Assembly: GCA_039105265.1 (NCBI GenBank)
Contig: JAPFFF010000047.1
Span: forward strand, 62,001 to 126,000
Reading direction: 5' to 3'
DNA from: Tritrichomonas musculus
Lineage: Eukaryota > Parabasalia > Tritrichomonadida > Tritrichomonadidae
Length of the DNA: 64,000 nucleotides
The position numbers were made by a program, and so were the translations under genes. Under the pieces are notes generated by a model that saw only the letters and a list, made by a program, of their open reading frames with translations, did no database searches and was not told the DNA's origin. Shown piece by piece: positions 9,411 to 20,600 of the stretch; the first letter of the stretch is position 1, and every line of letters begins with the position of its first letter.

Positions 9411-10212
9411 TTTTCAAGCTGTTGGACTATGCATGTTTGCACTTGATATTTCGTAAATATGTTTTCTTTCTTTCATTAGAATAAAATATCAAATAGATGC
9501 TTTATTATACAAATAATCAGGACAATTTTTTTCTTAAATAAATAGGTACATTAAAAGGATTTTTAATAATTACAAAATGATCTATCTTTTTCATTCAATT
9601 AGAATACTATTTTTATTGAAGATAGTTCAAATTTTAAAATATTATTATTATTTTAAAAATAATATAATTATATACATATAATATATTATAAGTATGAATA
9701 TAAAATGTAAATAAAATAAAATAAACTAAAGATTAGAAATTTACCAAGATATCAAAAATTAATTTGTTAATTTTACCCATATTTTTAGTTTTTTTATTTT
9801 TGTCTTTTTTTCTATTTAAAATTATAATATTTAATTAAATAAAAGTAAATATTTGATAAAATATAAAATATAAAAGTCATATATATAATAAAATATATTA
9901 TTAATTTAATTTTAAATGAGATATTTATAAAATTAATCTTATCGGATGGGTAAATTTCTGATTTGAATAGTGTTTATGACCAACTTTTCTTTCAAATACT
10001 AAACAATGAATAGAATTTTTCTGAATGATTCAATATAATTCAAATAAAAGAATTTTTTAATAGAATTTAACCATTTCTTTTAATTAAAGATTATGATATA
10101 CAATTGATATTCAATTAAAACCCAATTTTTTAAAAAACTGAAATTATTTCAGTGAAATAAAATTTTATTCTTTTTGACATTTCTGAAAATTGAGTTTAAA
10201 ATTGAATACAGA
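9411..10212. other. AT-rich intergenic DNA
   Basis: No gene or clear repeat was seen. The region just before 10213 can be read in frame from a TTG at 10174, but the first ATG is 10213. Confidence 0.5.
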
Positions 10213-11718
10213 ATGTTTTATCCAGCTGGAGAACCATTGAATCAGTTTTATAAAGTGGCTCATTCATGTTCACCTATAGCAAAAGAATTGTTATCATTTA
10301 TGGAATATTGCATTAAATCTTTAAAGAAAATTGATGATGATGTTTCAATTAAAATTAATATTCTCAAAGATAATATAATGAATTCAGTTGATATTTACCC
10401 ATCAAAGCATGATCGATTAAAGTACGCCAACAAAGTTTGTTTTATTCTTATTAAATATATAAATTTATTTATAAAATATCAAAGCCTCCGTTTCAATTAT
10501 TTATGCCAGGCCAAAACAATGATAAACGAATTTATTAGCATAATATCAGAATACTACAAACAAAATATTCCAATTCAAATTCAGTTTTCGGACTTTCTTT
10601 CATCAGTTTTTGAAGATATTGATGAACAAATACCAAGACTCGAATTCAAATTGAAATCACTCTTTAATTATGTTAAAAATCTTCCTGTTATTGAAAGATC
10701 CCAAGTAATAACTGATTCAGACTTATTTGTTGAAATGAAAAAACTTTCAGAAGAAGTTGATACAGAAAATGATTATATACGACAGAATTCCTTTGATATT
10801 ATGTTTGAAACATTTATTGAATCAAATCAAGATCTATTAAACAATTTTCTTCTAGCAATTAACAGTATCAAACCCAAAGTTTACGATAATTTTCAAGAAA
10901 ATAATAATGATAAATCTATACAATTGTATAATGACCTCATAGATAAGAATTCTCCAGACGATATGATATTAAATAATTTCAGCTATTTTACCAATTTGCT
11001 TGTAAGCAAAATGCCACCTAAAAGCAACTCAAATATCAATTTAAAATTAAATTATGACAATATTAATGACAAAAACGAATCGGATAAGGATGATTCATCA
11101 TTCCAAATTAATACCTTTTCAAATCTTATTGGGAAAGTTTACTCTCTAATTACTCATTCAACTCATGTTGATCATAGAATGTTTATTATTCTTTATTGTG
11201 CTGGTCTTCGTTTTTTATGTAACAAATATTACATTATTCATCATAACGAATGGCTTGAAAATATTAATGAGGATTATATTAATAATTGTCAAAGAGTTTT
11301 AAATCAAACTCCACATGAATTAAAAATAACAGATGGCATTTTCCCAGAGAATTTTTATAATATGAATTTTAATGAAATTTTGCTTGGAGATAATTTTCAA
11401 ATTGCAATAAAAAAAATGATGTCAATTCAGTTCTTACTATGCCCAATTGATATCTTGAATGAATTACAAGAATCATTTGCGGTAACTTTAAAAGCTGTCA
11501 ATGCTTCTTCAAATCCTGATTCAATTCAAAACATTCTTTCTTTTGATGACTTTTTCTCAACCATTCTTCCTGTTTTCTCATCTGCTCAAATTATGTCCCC
11601 AAAGGCTTTTAGCTCATTCCTTTTGTTTTTCAAAAATTTGCCAAAATCCAATTCTTTTGAGAGCACATCTATTTCTGCTGTTGCCTTTTCTGGATTTTTA
11701 AGAAATGAAATACATTAA
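10213..11718 (+). CDS. Probable VPS9-domain protein (Rab5-type GTPase exchange factor)
   Basis: The 501-residue frame starts at the first ATG (MFYPAGEPLNQF); 13 codons upstream are open but lack an ATG. The N-terminal two thirds are helical with no family recognised. About residues 390-480 resemble a VPS9 domain: a block around LLCPIDILNELQESFAVTLK, then SFDDFFSTILPVFSSAQ, which matches the (S/A)DD(L/F)xPxxxxV core that contacts Rab5-type GTPases, with the conserved Asp and Pro present. If correct, it would activate an endosomal Rab. The family is expanded in trichomonads. The assignment rests on the C-terminal motif alone; the rest is uncharacterised. Confidence 0.55.
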   Translation: MFYPAGEPLNQFYKVAHSCSPIAKELLSFMEYCIKSLKKIDDDVSIKINILKDNIMNSVDIYPSKHDRLKYANKVCFILIKYINLFIKYQSLRFNYLCQAKTMINEFISIISEYYKQNIPIQIQFSDFLSSVFEDIDEQIPRLEFKLKSLFNYVKNLPVIERSQVITDSDLFVEMKKLSEEVDTENDYIRQNSFDIMFETFIESNQDLLNNFLLAINSIKPKVYDNFQENNNDKSIQLYNDLIDKNSPDDMILNNFSYFTNLLVSKMPPKSNSNINLKLNYDNINDKNESDKDDSSFQINTFSNLIGKVYSLITHSTHVDHRMFIILYCAGLRFLCNKYYIIHHNEWLENINEDYINNCQRVLNQTPHELKITDGIFPENFYNMNFNEILLGDNFQIAIKKMMSIQFLLCPIDILNELQESFAVTLKAVNASSNPDSIQNILSFDDFFSTILPVFSSAQIMSPKAFSSFLLFFKNLPKSNSFESTSISAVAFSGFLRNEIH

Positions 11719-12208
11719 GAATTATATATTAATGCTTTTTTAGCTTTGTTTGTTTTTATTAAATAGTTTTACTAATACAAAATGCTTATTTTATCATAAT
11801 ATTATATGTTCTCTATTATTATTACATATAATAAGCAATGGAAAAATTATTAATGGTATGACACTAATAAAAAATTGAGATATTTTTAATTTATAGTAGA
11901 TTTTCCCCAACCAAATAAGCTGTGAATTCAACAAAAATAAAAAAAAAAATATCTTATATTATATCAATTATATATGAATAATTTGGACTTATTAAATTGT
12001 AATGATGCTTCATAAAAAGATTTTTTAATGTTTAATAAATATTTCTTTATTATAAAAATATTGATTATCAATTTAGTAAGATTTTTTTTTTTAGGAATAT
12101 TATATCATGTTAATTGGAATGTGCTACTCTTTTAATTAAAATAAAAAACCAGTTTTTTAAAATACAAAAAATTGATTAATAATGTTTTATTATAAATCCA
12201 ACTTTTGT
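11719..12208. other. AT-rich intergenic DNA between convergent genes
   Basis: The VPS9-like gene ends to the left and the minus-strand ankyrin gene ends to the right. No feature was seen except A/T runs. Confidence 0.5.
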
Positions 12209-13920
12209 TTATTTAAATAATGCCTTTATTTCATCATTCAGTGCCAAATCTATCGGTTTTCTTCATACAAAACATAAACAATAAAACCATTAAATATCAA
12301 AATGAAAACTTTATTTGAAAAAAAATAACATTAAAAATTCCATCTTCAATGTTGACATTGATGTCTTTTTGCTTCAATAAAAGATTAACGATTTCTATGC
12401 TTCCACATTCTGCAGCAATATGCAAAGCAGTTTTATTAAATGAAAAAATATAAATTTCATTAAAAATCAATTTATATAAAAACTTCATTTTAAAATCAAA
12501 TTTGTGAATGTTATTGAAATAATTGAATAAAAACTTCAGAAAAAAATTGAATCAATTGAATTACATCAAAGACAAAAAGGAAATTTTATTCAAAAAAATG
12601 GATTCAAAATAGATTTTGCATTAACATCAATATCTTTTAATGATAATAGAAATTGAACAATTTCGATATTACCTTTTAAAACTGCAATAAATAAAGCGGT
12701 TTCATTCAAAAAAATTAATTGAATTTGATAAAAAAAATTTTTTTTTTAAATTTCATTTAAAAAATCAATTGATTTGGAACTAAGTCTTTAGTTCTTTTAG
12801 AATTCACGTCAACCATTTTTTCATTCAAAAAGTACTCGACAATTGGATAATAATCATATTGCACAAAATCATAAAAAATGTCAAATTCCTTTGAATTTGA
12901 ACTGTCAAGAATATTCAATCCGCAGTAAAGAATGTCTGAGAAAAAGATAAAATTATAGTGTTTCAAGCTCAATGTGAAAAGGTTAAAATCTTCTTTATTT
13001 GTGTTTTCTATCAAATTATTGAATATATAATTGGTCATATCACCGTGATGACAAATTATTGATTCAATGAAACATTCAATGAAGGATGAATCTTCTGGCT
13101 TTATCCGACTTCCTTCTAATAAATGAATTATATCTAAATTTTTCCCATGAATTGCATAAAGCCATAAAGATGATGTCAACTCAACTCCATTTGAATGTAA
13201 ATATTTGAATATTTGAGAGGATCCAAAAAATGCAGAATATTCAATTAATGATGGTTCCTTTTGAATTAAAAATGCATTGGTCTCAAATATGGATGGCTTG
13301 ATCTTGCTTTTTAAAGATGTTTTGGTCTCATTGACATGTGATATGAAATCATTAATTAAATCATTTCGTATTAATTTGCATATTTCAGCATCATTTTCTC
13401 CATCTATCATTTTTTGCTTAAATATATCGGGACTTATATCAGTTTTGATTTCATTTACCACCGAATCTTGAAGAAATGGCTTGAATTCGTAGAAAAAATA
13501 ATGAGGATAATATCGATTGAAATATTTTTCTGTTGTAAGTAAAGAAGCAATACAATTATCGGGTGCTAAAATATCATTATGAAATAGGAAATATAGAATT
13601 CGTTTGTTGAATTTGAAAATTGTGAATATTTCGAAATTTGAGAAATTTTGCTTGATTTCTTTTTTGAAGATGTTCAAAATTTGTTCAATTTTAGAGAAAA
13701 AAAAAATTGATCGATGATGTCCAGCTGATATTCTGGAAATTAAATGAAGCATTGACTTTAATTTATACTTATCTTCTCTTAGTTTTTGATCAAAAAGATA
13801 ATTTATTAAATCTTGAAAATCAACCTCTTGTGATACCTGGTTTTCTAAATAATCTAGAAAATTATGTTCGATATCCTTTATTTCGTGTAAGCAATCTTGA
13901 ATAAATGTTTTCGTTTTCAT
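12209..13920 (-). CDS. DUF3447-type ankyrin protein with interrupted ankyrin repeats
   Basis: The ATG at 13920 opens a 387-codon frame to 12757. It carries the trichomonad DUF3447/ankyrin N-terminus, including GHHRSIFFFSKIEQIL, DAEICKLIRND and SIFETNAFL, followed by ankyrin-like helices (LIEYSAFFGSSQIFKYL and others). Downstream are three more stop-free ankyrin pieces: 12611-12706 (ETALFIAVLKGNIEIVQFLL), 12340-12438 (KTALHIAAECGSIEIVNLLL) and a short C-terminal cap 12209-12262 (KPIDLALNDEIKALFK, stop). Each piece begins at the ankyrin TALH and ends at DVNAK. AT-rich spacers of roughly 80-170 bp with stops separate them. The ankyrin codons look kept, so either the spacers are removed from the RNA or the 3' half is recently dead. 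No canonical trichomonad splice sites were seen. Confidence 0.65.
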
Positions 13921-14029
13921 GTTAAATGGTAATATATATTAATATATTACGATTAATCGATTAAATCAAAAAAAATATATCAAAAAGTGAAAAAACGATA
14001 AAGTTTTATATTGAAATAAAAAAGATATT

Positions 14030-14080
14030 CATTTTCTAATATATTACATTTTCTAATATATTACATTTTCTAATATATTA
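14030..14080. repeat. Tandem repeat, 3 x 17 bp
   Basis: CATTTTCTAATATATTA is repeated three times without change at 14030-14046, 14047-14063 and 14064-14080. It lies 110 bp upstream of the minus-strand ankyrin gene. Confidence 0.9.
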
Positions 14081-14265
14081 CATTTGTTATATTTTAAAAC
14101 AATTAAGATTGGGTTAGGCTTTAAATGGCCAATGACCACTTTTTGTAATCTGATCTATATGAAAGAAAATATGATATATTTTTGATTGATACTGGTAATT
14201 TGGAGTTATAAAATGCTTAAAAACTAAAATTACCACCAATTTAAATCCTAAGATTGTATTTCATA

Positions 14266-14362
14266 TGACTTTCGGCTAAGTTCATTTAAAAAAATAGAAA
14301 AAATTGTAAATGACTTTCGGCTAAATTGTAAATGACTTTCGGCTAAGTTCATTTAAAAAAAT
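14266..14362. repeat. Direct repeats of TGACTTTCGGCTAA
   Basis: The 14-mer occurs three times, starting near 14266, 14311 and 14333. The first and third copies are followed by the same GTTCATTTAAAAAAAT. It is GC-richer than its surroundings. Confidence 0.8.
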
Positions 14363-14911
14363 TGTAATTACAATTTTTTTTCTATATTTCCTTGTTTAAC
14401 ACTGGTTTAAGTGGACTCTGATACTTCTGGATGGTAGAAATCTTCAAAAATATAAATGTTTATCCGAGAAAATTATTTGAAAAAGAGAAAAAAATATGAT
14501 ACAATTACTATAATTTATACCTAACATCATTTTTACTTTTGTATATAAGTATTTTAAACTGAACATATATTAATAAAATTTTAATTTTATTATTTGCATT
14601 TAATATAAATATATTATGAAAATATACATAGTGTTAAATTTTTATTTTTATATTTTTTTATATTAATTTTAAATGAGTATCATAAAAATAAAATATGAAA
14701 TGTTTTCAATGCTTTCAATTTTTCAAAATAAAAGAGATTTTTTATCGGCATTTTCTTTATAGTTTTTCTTTATAATTTTTATTTGTATTATATTCTGGAG
14801 ATGAAATAATCATTAATCAAAATTTATACAATAGAATATTTAAATTTATAATAGTATTTTTTGAAAAGGTTATAACCTTTTCAAAAACTGAAAATAATCA
14901 AACCCATTATA

Positions 14912-16204
14912 ATGGATTTAACCCAAGTTAAAGAAGCCCCGCACACTAATGAGCCAGTCGGAGAACTTGAAGGTCGACAATATTATAACGCTTCTTATAC
15001 TGAATTTCCCAAACACGAACTAAAGTTGACCGATTCGAATTATACAAGAGAAAGAACAGTTGCTATCAATTGCAATTCAAAAGATGGTGTTAAGCCAATG
15101 TCAAAGGAAGAACAAGCCTTTGAAAGACAGTTAAACTGGGAACTCGTTAAAAGATTTACAATGGCGATTTTTAAGATGGATGTCACAAGATTTAGCTTTC
15201 CTGTTGGATACAATGAACCACGAACATTTGTTGAAAGAGCCACAGATCTTTTCTCATTTTTAGTTACAGGCTATATCGATAAAGCAATTGAACAAACTGA
15301 TCCTCAGTTACGCCTTGCTTACCTTGCAACAGGAATTATTGCTGGATTCCATCTTTACTTACAGCAAAAGAAGCCATGGAATCCATTACTCGGTGAAACA
15401 TATGTTGGTGAATGGCCTGATGGAACACGAATGTTCGGCGAACAAACATGTCATCATCCACCTGTATCAGATATGCAAATTATCCCACCAAACGATAATT
15501 GGAAAATCAATGCTCAATTCAATTTCGCAATTGATCCCGGTGTAACCAAGGTTGTTATTCTTCAAAAAGGTCGCACCTGTCTTGATTTAAAAGATGGAAC
15601 ACATATCGAATGGGAATTTCCAAACATTGCCGTTACTGGTATTTTAACTGGTGATCGTGTAATCACCATTGCTGGACCATTTATTATGCATGATACCACA
15701 AACAATCTTGAAGTTCACATTACTGTTAATCCAAGTTATTTCGAAGATCGCCGTTTCAAAGGTGTTCAACAAGATTTTCTCAAGATGACACCAGAACAAG
15801 TTGAAGAATTAATGAAACGAGTAGAAACAGAAGAAAAAGCAGCTGATGGCTCAACACCTGAATCAGCTACAAAAGCAAATCCGACCAGATACAGAGTTAC
15901 ATCTGTTCAAGGTGGCGTCAGAACTACAGGACAAACCAATTTCACAACTTTGATTCATGGTGACTATTGTGATCAGGTATTTATAAACAACAAGAAAGCC
16001 TGGGATATCAAATCCGATCTAACATCCCGACCTTTAAAGGAAATTCCAGATGCTGATCTTCTTCCTTCTGATTGCAGATTCAGAATTGACCGTGGAATGC
16101 TAATTGATGAAAAAAATGATGAAGCTGAAACTGCTAAAACTCTCATCGAAGAACTTCAACGTCATGATTACAAACTTCGTGAAAGTGTACCTCTAGAACA
16201 ATAA
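14912..16204 (+). CDS. Oxysterol-binding protein-related lipid transfer protein (ORP/Osh-like)
   Basis: The 430-residue protein consists almost wholly of an OSBP-related domain. The family signature EQVSHHPP appears as EQTCHHPP at 177-184, keeping the His-His pair that contacts the phosphate of PI4P. KPWNPLLGETY lies just before it, near 154-164. The protein has no PH domain, FFAT motif or membrane segment, so it resembles short Osh4-type proteins that exchange sterol and PI4P between membranes in the cytosol. A Glu/Lys-rich helical segment near 295-325 sits late in the domain. Base composition is richer in G+C than the flanks, as expected for a well-expressed housekeeping gene. The start is the first ATG; the stop overlaps a TAAA signal. 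Confidence 0.93.
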   Translation: MDLTQVKEAPHTNEPVGELEGRQYYNASYTEFPKHELKLTDSNYTRERTVAINCNSKDGVKPMSKEEQAFERQLNWELVKRFTMAIFKMDVTRFSFPVGYNEPRTFVERATDLFSFLVTGYIDKAIEQTDPQLRLAYLATGIIAGFHLYLQQKKPWNPLLGETYVGEWPDGTRMFGEQTCHHPPVSDMQIIPPNDNWKINAQFNFAIDPGVTKVVILQKGRTCLDLKDGTHIEWEFPNIAVTGILTGDRVITIAGPFIMHDTTNNLEVHITVNPSYFEDRRFKGVQQDFLKMTPEQVEELMKRVETEEKAADGSTPESATKANPTRYRVTSVQGGVRTTGQTNFTTLIHGDYCDQVFINNKKAWDIKSDLTSRPLKEIPDADLLPSDCRFRIDRGMLIDEKNDEAETAKTLIEELQRHDYKLRESVPLEQ

Positions 16205-17628
16205 ATCAGAGTCTATAAAATCAGTTTTTTAAATTGAAAATCGTTAAATGCAAATAACCATTTTTTATATTTGATACAAAATTTGATATATTTTTTTAAT
16301 CAGTATAAAATATGAGAATAAATCATTTGTTTCCCCAAAAAAAGCATTTATTATGATTTTAAATAAATTTGGAAACTAGTTAAGTTATTATTATTAATGA
16401 TGTGCTCATACATTCAAATATTCTGATTTTTAATATTAAAAAGCTATATTTTAAACCAAATATTGTATTAAAAGTACGAGATATATAATGTAAAATGAAA
16501 ATTTGAGCAATTTTTAAAAATTATTCTCTTAATGGGCTATACCTAATAATATGTTTTAAATTTTTAAGCAAAAAGCAAAATGGTATTCCAATATTTATGA
16601 AATTTGTTAACACTTTCTTATCTTTAAAAAAACACTAAAGGTATGACATGTTAATACTGTCACATTTAAGACCATAACTTTAGCTATTTGGTAGAAACTA
16701 TCAATAATATGAAAGAATTATGTTTTTATCATTGCCATATGATTCCTAGTTCATTTTATTAAGATTTATATTTCCCCTAGTTATTTTAATGTTTGCCATT
16801 ATTTTATGTAATTTTGGGCGAACAACTTGTTAATTTTGATTTATACTGAGAAAAAACTTTATATTCATTAGCTACTTCGTAGATACAAAAGTTGATAACT
16901 TGAAAATCTGCATTTAAATCTGAATTAGAGTAAATCTTTTTTATCTTTTGAAAGAAATAAAGTGATTTTTTTTCTTATAGATTTAAATATTCCTCAAAGA
17001 ATTCATTTTTAAAAAGAAAAAATAATTCACTTTTGTGAAGTACTTGATTACGAATAAAAAATTGAATGAGTAGTTTTTTATAAATAAATACATATTCCCT
17101 CTGTTGACTAGTCCAATTATCAATATTTGAAAATAACGAAATTCTAAATTGAACCATAGAATTTTCCTAACCATCATTTTACATTAAGCTTTTTGAGAGC
17201 GATTATATCGGATACTGTCAATTTATAGTTAAATCAGGCTCTAATTTAAATAAGAATAAGCAATAAATATCTTATTTTTGCATTTGTATTGATTTTTCAA
17301 ACAAATTTTTATAATTGTCAAATATTTGATAAGATTGTTGGTTTATTTCAAATTATTAGTTTTAAAATAATAATAGTTTTCTTTTGATTTTTATTTTCTT
17401 CAACAGAAATAACAATAACGTTCAATTTTTCTAAAAAAAGATTTGAATGATTTGAATTAAACAATTAAAAAACGATTAACTTTTCTAATTATGCACTCAA
17501 TTTTTTTAACACAAAAATTGATAATTTTTGTTTTTATTTTCAAAAATTCAATAAATTCATTTTTCACTTTCAAAGCATATTATATTTTGAAAATATAAAA
17601 AAAAATATTTCACTGCTTTTCCGAAATA
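16205..17628. other. AT-rich intergenic DNA, about 1.4 kb
   Basis: No supported gene. Two overlapping minus-strand frames of 60-64 codons at about 16975-17177 have no protein-like pattern. The last bases before 17629 contain TTTCACTGC, a possible initiator. Confidence 0.5.
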
Positions 17629-20600
17629 ATGTCTATCTCTTTGCAAGAAACGCATAGAATTTCTCAAATATCAATGACAGAACATAAAACATATGCAAAT
17701 AAGGGATTAATCGACAAACTTAGTTTCAAAAGTATTAATGGTTTTTTTCTATTTCCATTTTATGATGAACTTCTTCAAGTTACCAAATTAAATTCATTAT
17801 TCTCCATATTGATGATTTTTTCATTTATCATTCAAGCAGTCAAGACTTTTTTAAGTTTTGCAAATATTGCTTTTTTGGATTTTTTTTCAAATTTTAATTT
17901 TAATATTTGGTATGAAACGATATTATTTCCAGTTTTTTACTTTATACTTGATATATCTTATTTTATTGGAGTTATTTTACAATATCGCTTAAAAAGAATG
18001 TTCAGCTATCGGCAGCTATATATATCTTCATTAATTCTCAGCTTTTTTAATGTTATTTTCTATATTCCTACTTGTGGTGCTTGTGGCTATTCAGTAATAA
18101 AGATAAATCAGTTTTTTGTTTCAAATAAAACTAACGAATTTTCTTCTCGCAAAAAGTTTACCAAAAAAGAAGTTCCCACAAAGTATTGGTGCTTTCCTAA
18201 TTTTATCATCGACAATTATGATTTTTATAATGAAAAGCAAAAAATCTCATTAAATGATAAATTTAATACGACACTTGACAATTTGCAAAACTTAATAATG
18301 ATAAATGATAGTATACGAAAAGATAATTATTCAAATAATTATGATAAAAACAAATTAAATAGTAAATATTATATCAAAGACAATATAATTCAAAATATAA
18401 CCCAAAAAAATAGTCTAAATAAAAAATATAATCCCAATAGCAAACGAAAAAAGAATAGTCATATAAAAAATGTTAAGTTTAAAATAAAAAACGAAAAGCA
18501 TTCGAATTCAGAATATAAAATAAAAACAGCCAAATTACATAGAGATCCGATATTAAAAAAATTGTTAGGAGTTACAAATTATTTCATTAAAAATCATGAT
18601 AATAAAGAAAATGAAGGGTTTTTATCAAACTCAGAGTTTTCAAAATATTTATTTTCGTTAATCTTTACATTATTCGAGTCATTAATATTAACTGTACAAA
18701 TTGTTTATCACTTTCATTTTATAAGTGAATCGCCATATTTAGATCGATCAATTTTTTCAATGTGGGACTGTAAAGTATTTATTTATTATGTTTTTTTAAT
18801 AGGCATTTGTCAGTTCTTTTCTCAAATCTTGACCTTGTTTCCACACTGGTGTACCATTTTCTATCATTTTATTGTTCTTTTCATTGATATAATGATATTA
18901 TATTATACATTTTTTCAACCATTCATAAAAGTGTCAATGAACTCATTTTTCCAAACATTACTGTTGTATAATTTTATCAATAATTTGCTTATCATTATAT
19001 GGATGTTCAAACCGTTAAAAATAATCGTCTCCATCATCTATTTATTGGTTATTTCGATGATTCCATTTTTTATCATTTTTTATTTCATTAATAAAAAGAT
19101 AATCAGCGTTGTTAATGAGAGGCTTTCACCTTTAAAAATAGCAGAAGACGATACCATGAGTTATGAAGATTTTGATGAAGTTCCTGACAAAAATTCAAAG
19201 ACACTTAAAAAAGCAAAAAATAAGCAAGTACAACTTTTTCAATTAAATGACTTTGAAAAGCAGGATTTGTTCAATAACCTTATTTTTCAGTCAGTTGATC
19301 ACGCCCTTTTATATTTTCGTGTTGGTGTCTCATGCTCATCTCCACTTTTTATAGACTTTTCCTTTATGCAATTCATGAAGGAAGCTTACGGCCAAATACC
19401 AATTCAATTAGAAATTTTACGTTTTTCAGCTCTTTTTCCTTCACAGAATACATTTTTTAATTACAATCTAAATATTTTTTCTAAAAGAGAAGATTTTCTT
19501 AGTGTCTATCAGCAATGTGTTTTATATCAATTACATAAGATTAATAATATACGTCAATCCAATTTTTCAAAAGAAATCCAAAATGAACTAGCAATTCTTG
19601 ACCAAATGAGTGATGAATCGATTTCAGCCATTCGTGGATTTTGGGCTGAAATTTTGCAGACCAAATATGGATTCAAAATGTCCTCTCTTGGATTTATCCG
19701 AAAAATGACTTTAAATACCAAAACGTGCTACATTGATGCTATTACCAAGTATCCCAATTCGATTCAAATATTAAATTCATATTGTCGCTTTTTGTGTGAA
19801 TCATGCGGCGATTATATCGAATGTGTACAAATTGGCCAAAGGATAAAATTAATTGAACAAGGGAAATATGTGAATTCTGACTTTTGTTTTCATTCATTTG
19901 TGAACGTTTTCCCTCAATATTTGAAAAGAAAAATATTGAATGAAAAAGGCTCTTTCATTGTGACAAACGACTCAATAAGTTCTCAATCTCTATCGTCTCT
20001 ATCGTCCAGCCGAGTGTCTGCGTCATTTGATGACATGACTGACTTGCAAAAGGTCAATTTAAAGAGCATTGAAGTCAAACCAGAAGATTACAAAAAGAGG
20101 AAAACCGACGATTTTGACCATTTAATTGAGCATGAAAATTTTGAGAGCCTAATTAGCACACTTTTTAAGAACGGAAAGGCCAGGTTATCGATTCAACAAA
20201 TTGTTGATCGAAGTCACAATAATTCCTTAATTATAGCTCTGTTAATCTCATTTGTTCAGACTCTTTCGTTCATTTTAATTATGTTCTTTGAATTCCAGTT
20301 CATTTCGCACTATCAAAAGCCGATTCAATTAATTGAGAGCTCGGCAAGAACGTCCAAAATAATTTTTTCACTGCAGTATTGTTCGTTAATTGCTGGCATT
20401 CAATATCTAACAGAAAAATATGACATAAATATAAGCCTGCAAATGATTGAACACATAAACATTGAAGAAGAAAATCTGCCAAATTTTTCATGTACGTTTA
20501 TTGATCCAATGGTGTCGTTGAACCGAATGACGAAAAGCATTGGCAGCAATATTGACAAGGAAATGAAATTTATAATGAACAATCCTGAAGATCATGAAAG

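Larger units (their letters stand above)
13921..14911. other. AT-rich intergenic DNA with two small tandem repeats
   Basis: This is the divergent intergenic region between the ankyrin and OSBP genes. It holds a perfect 3 x 17 bp array (14030-14080) and a mixed array with TGACTTTCGGCTAA (14266-14362). Otherwise nothing is recognised. Confidence 0.5.

Noticed and set aside
16975-17177. Two overlapping minus-strand 60-64-codon frames
   Set aside because: Composition is that of random AT-rich DNA; no motif and no homologue pattern.
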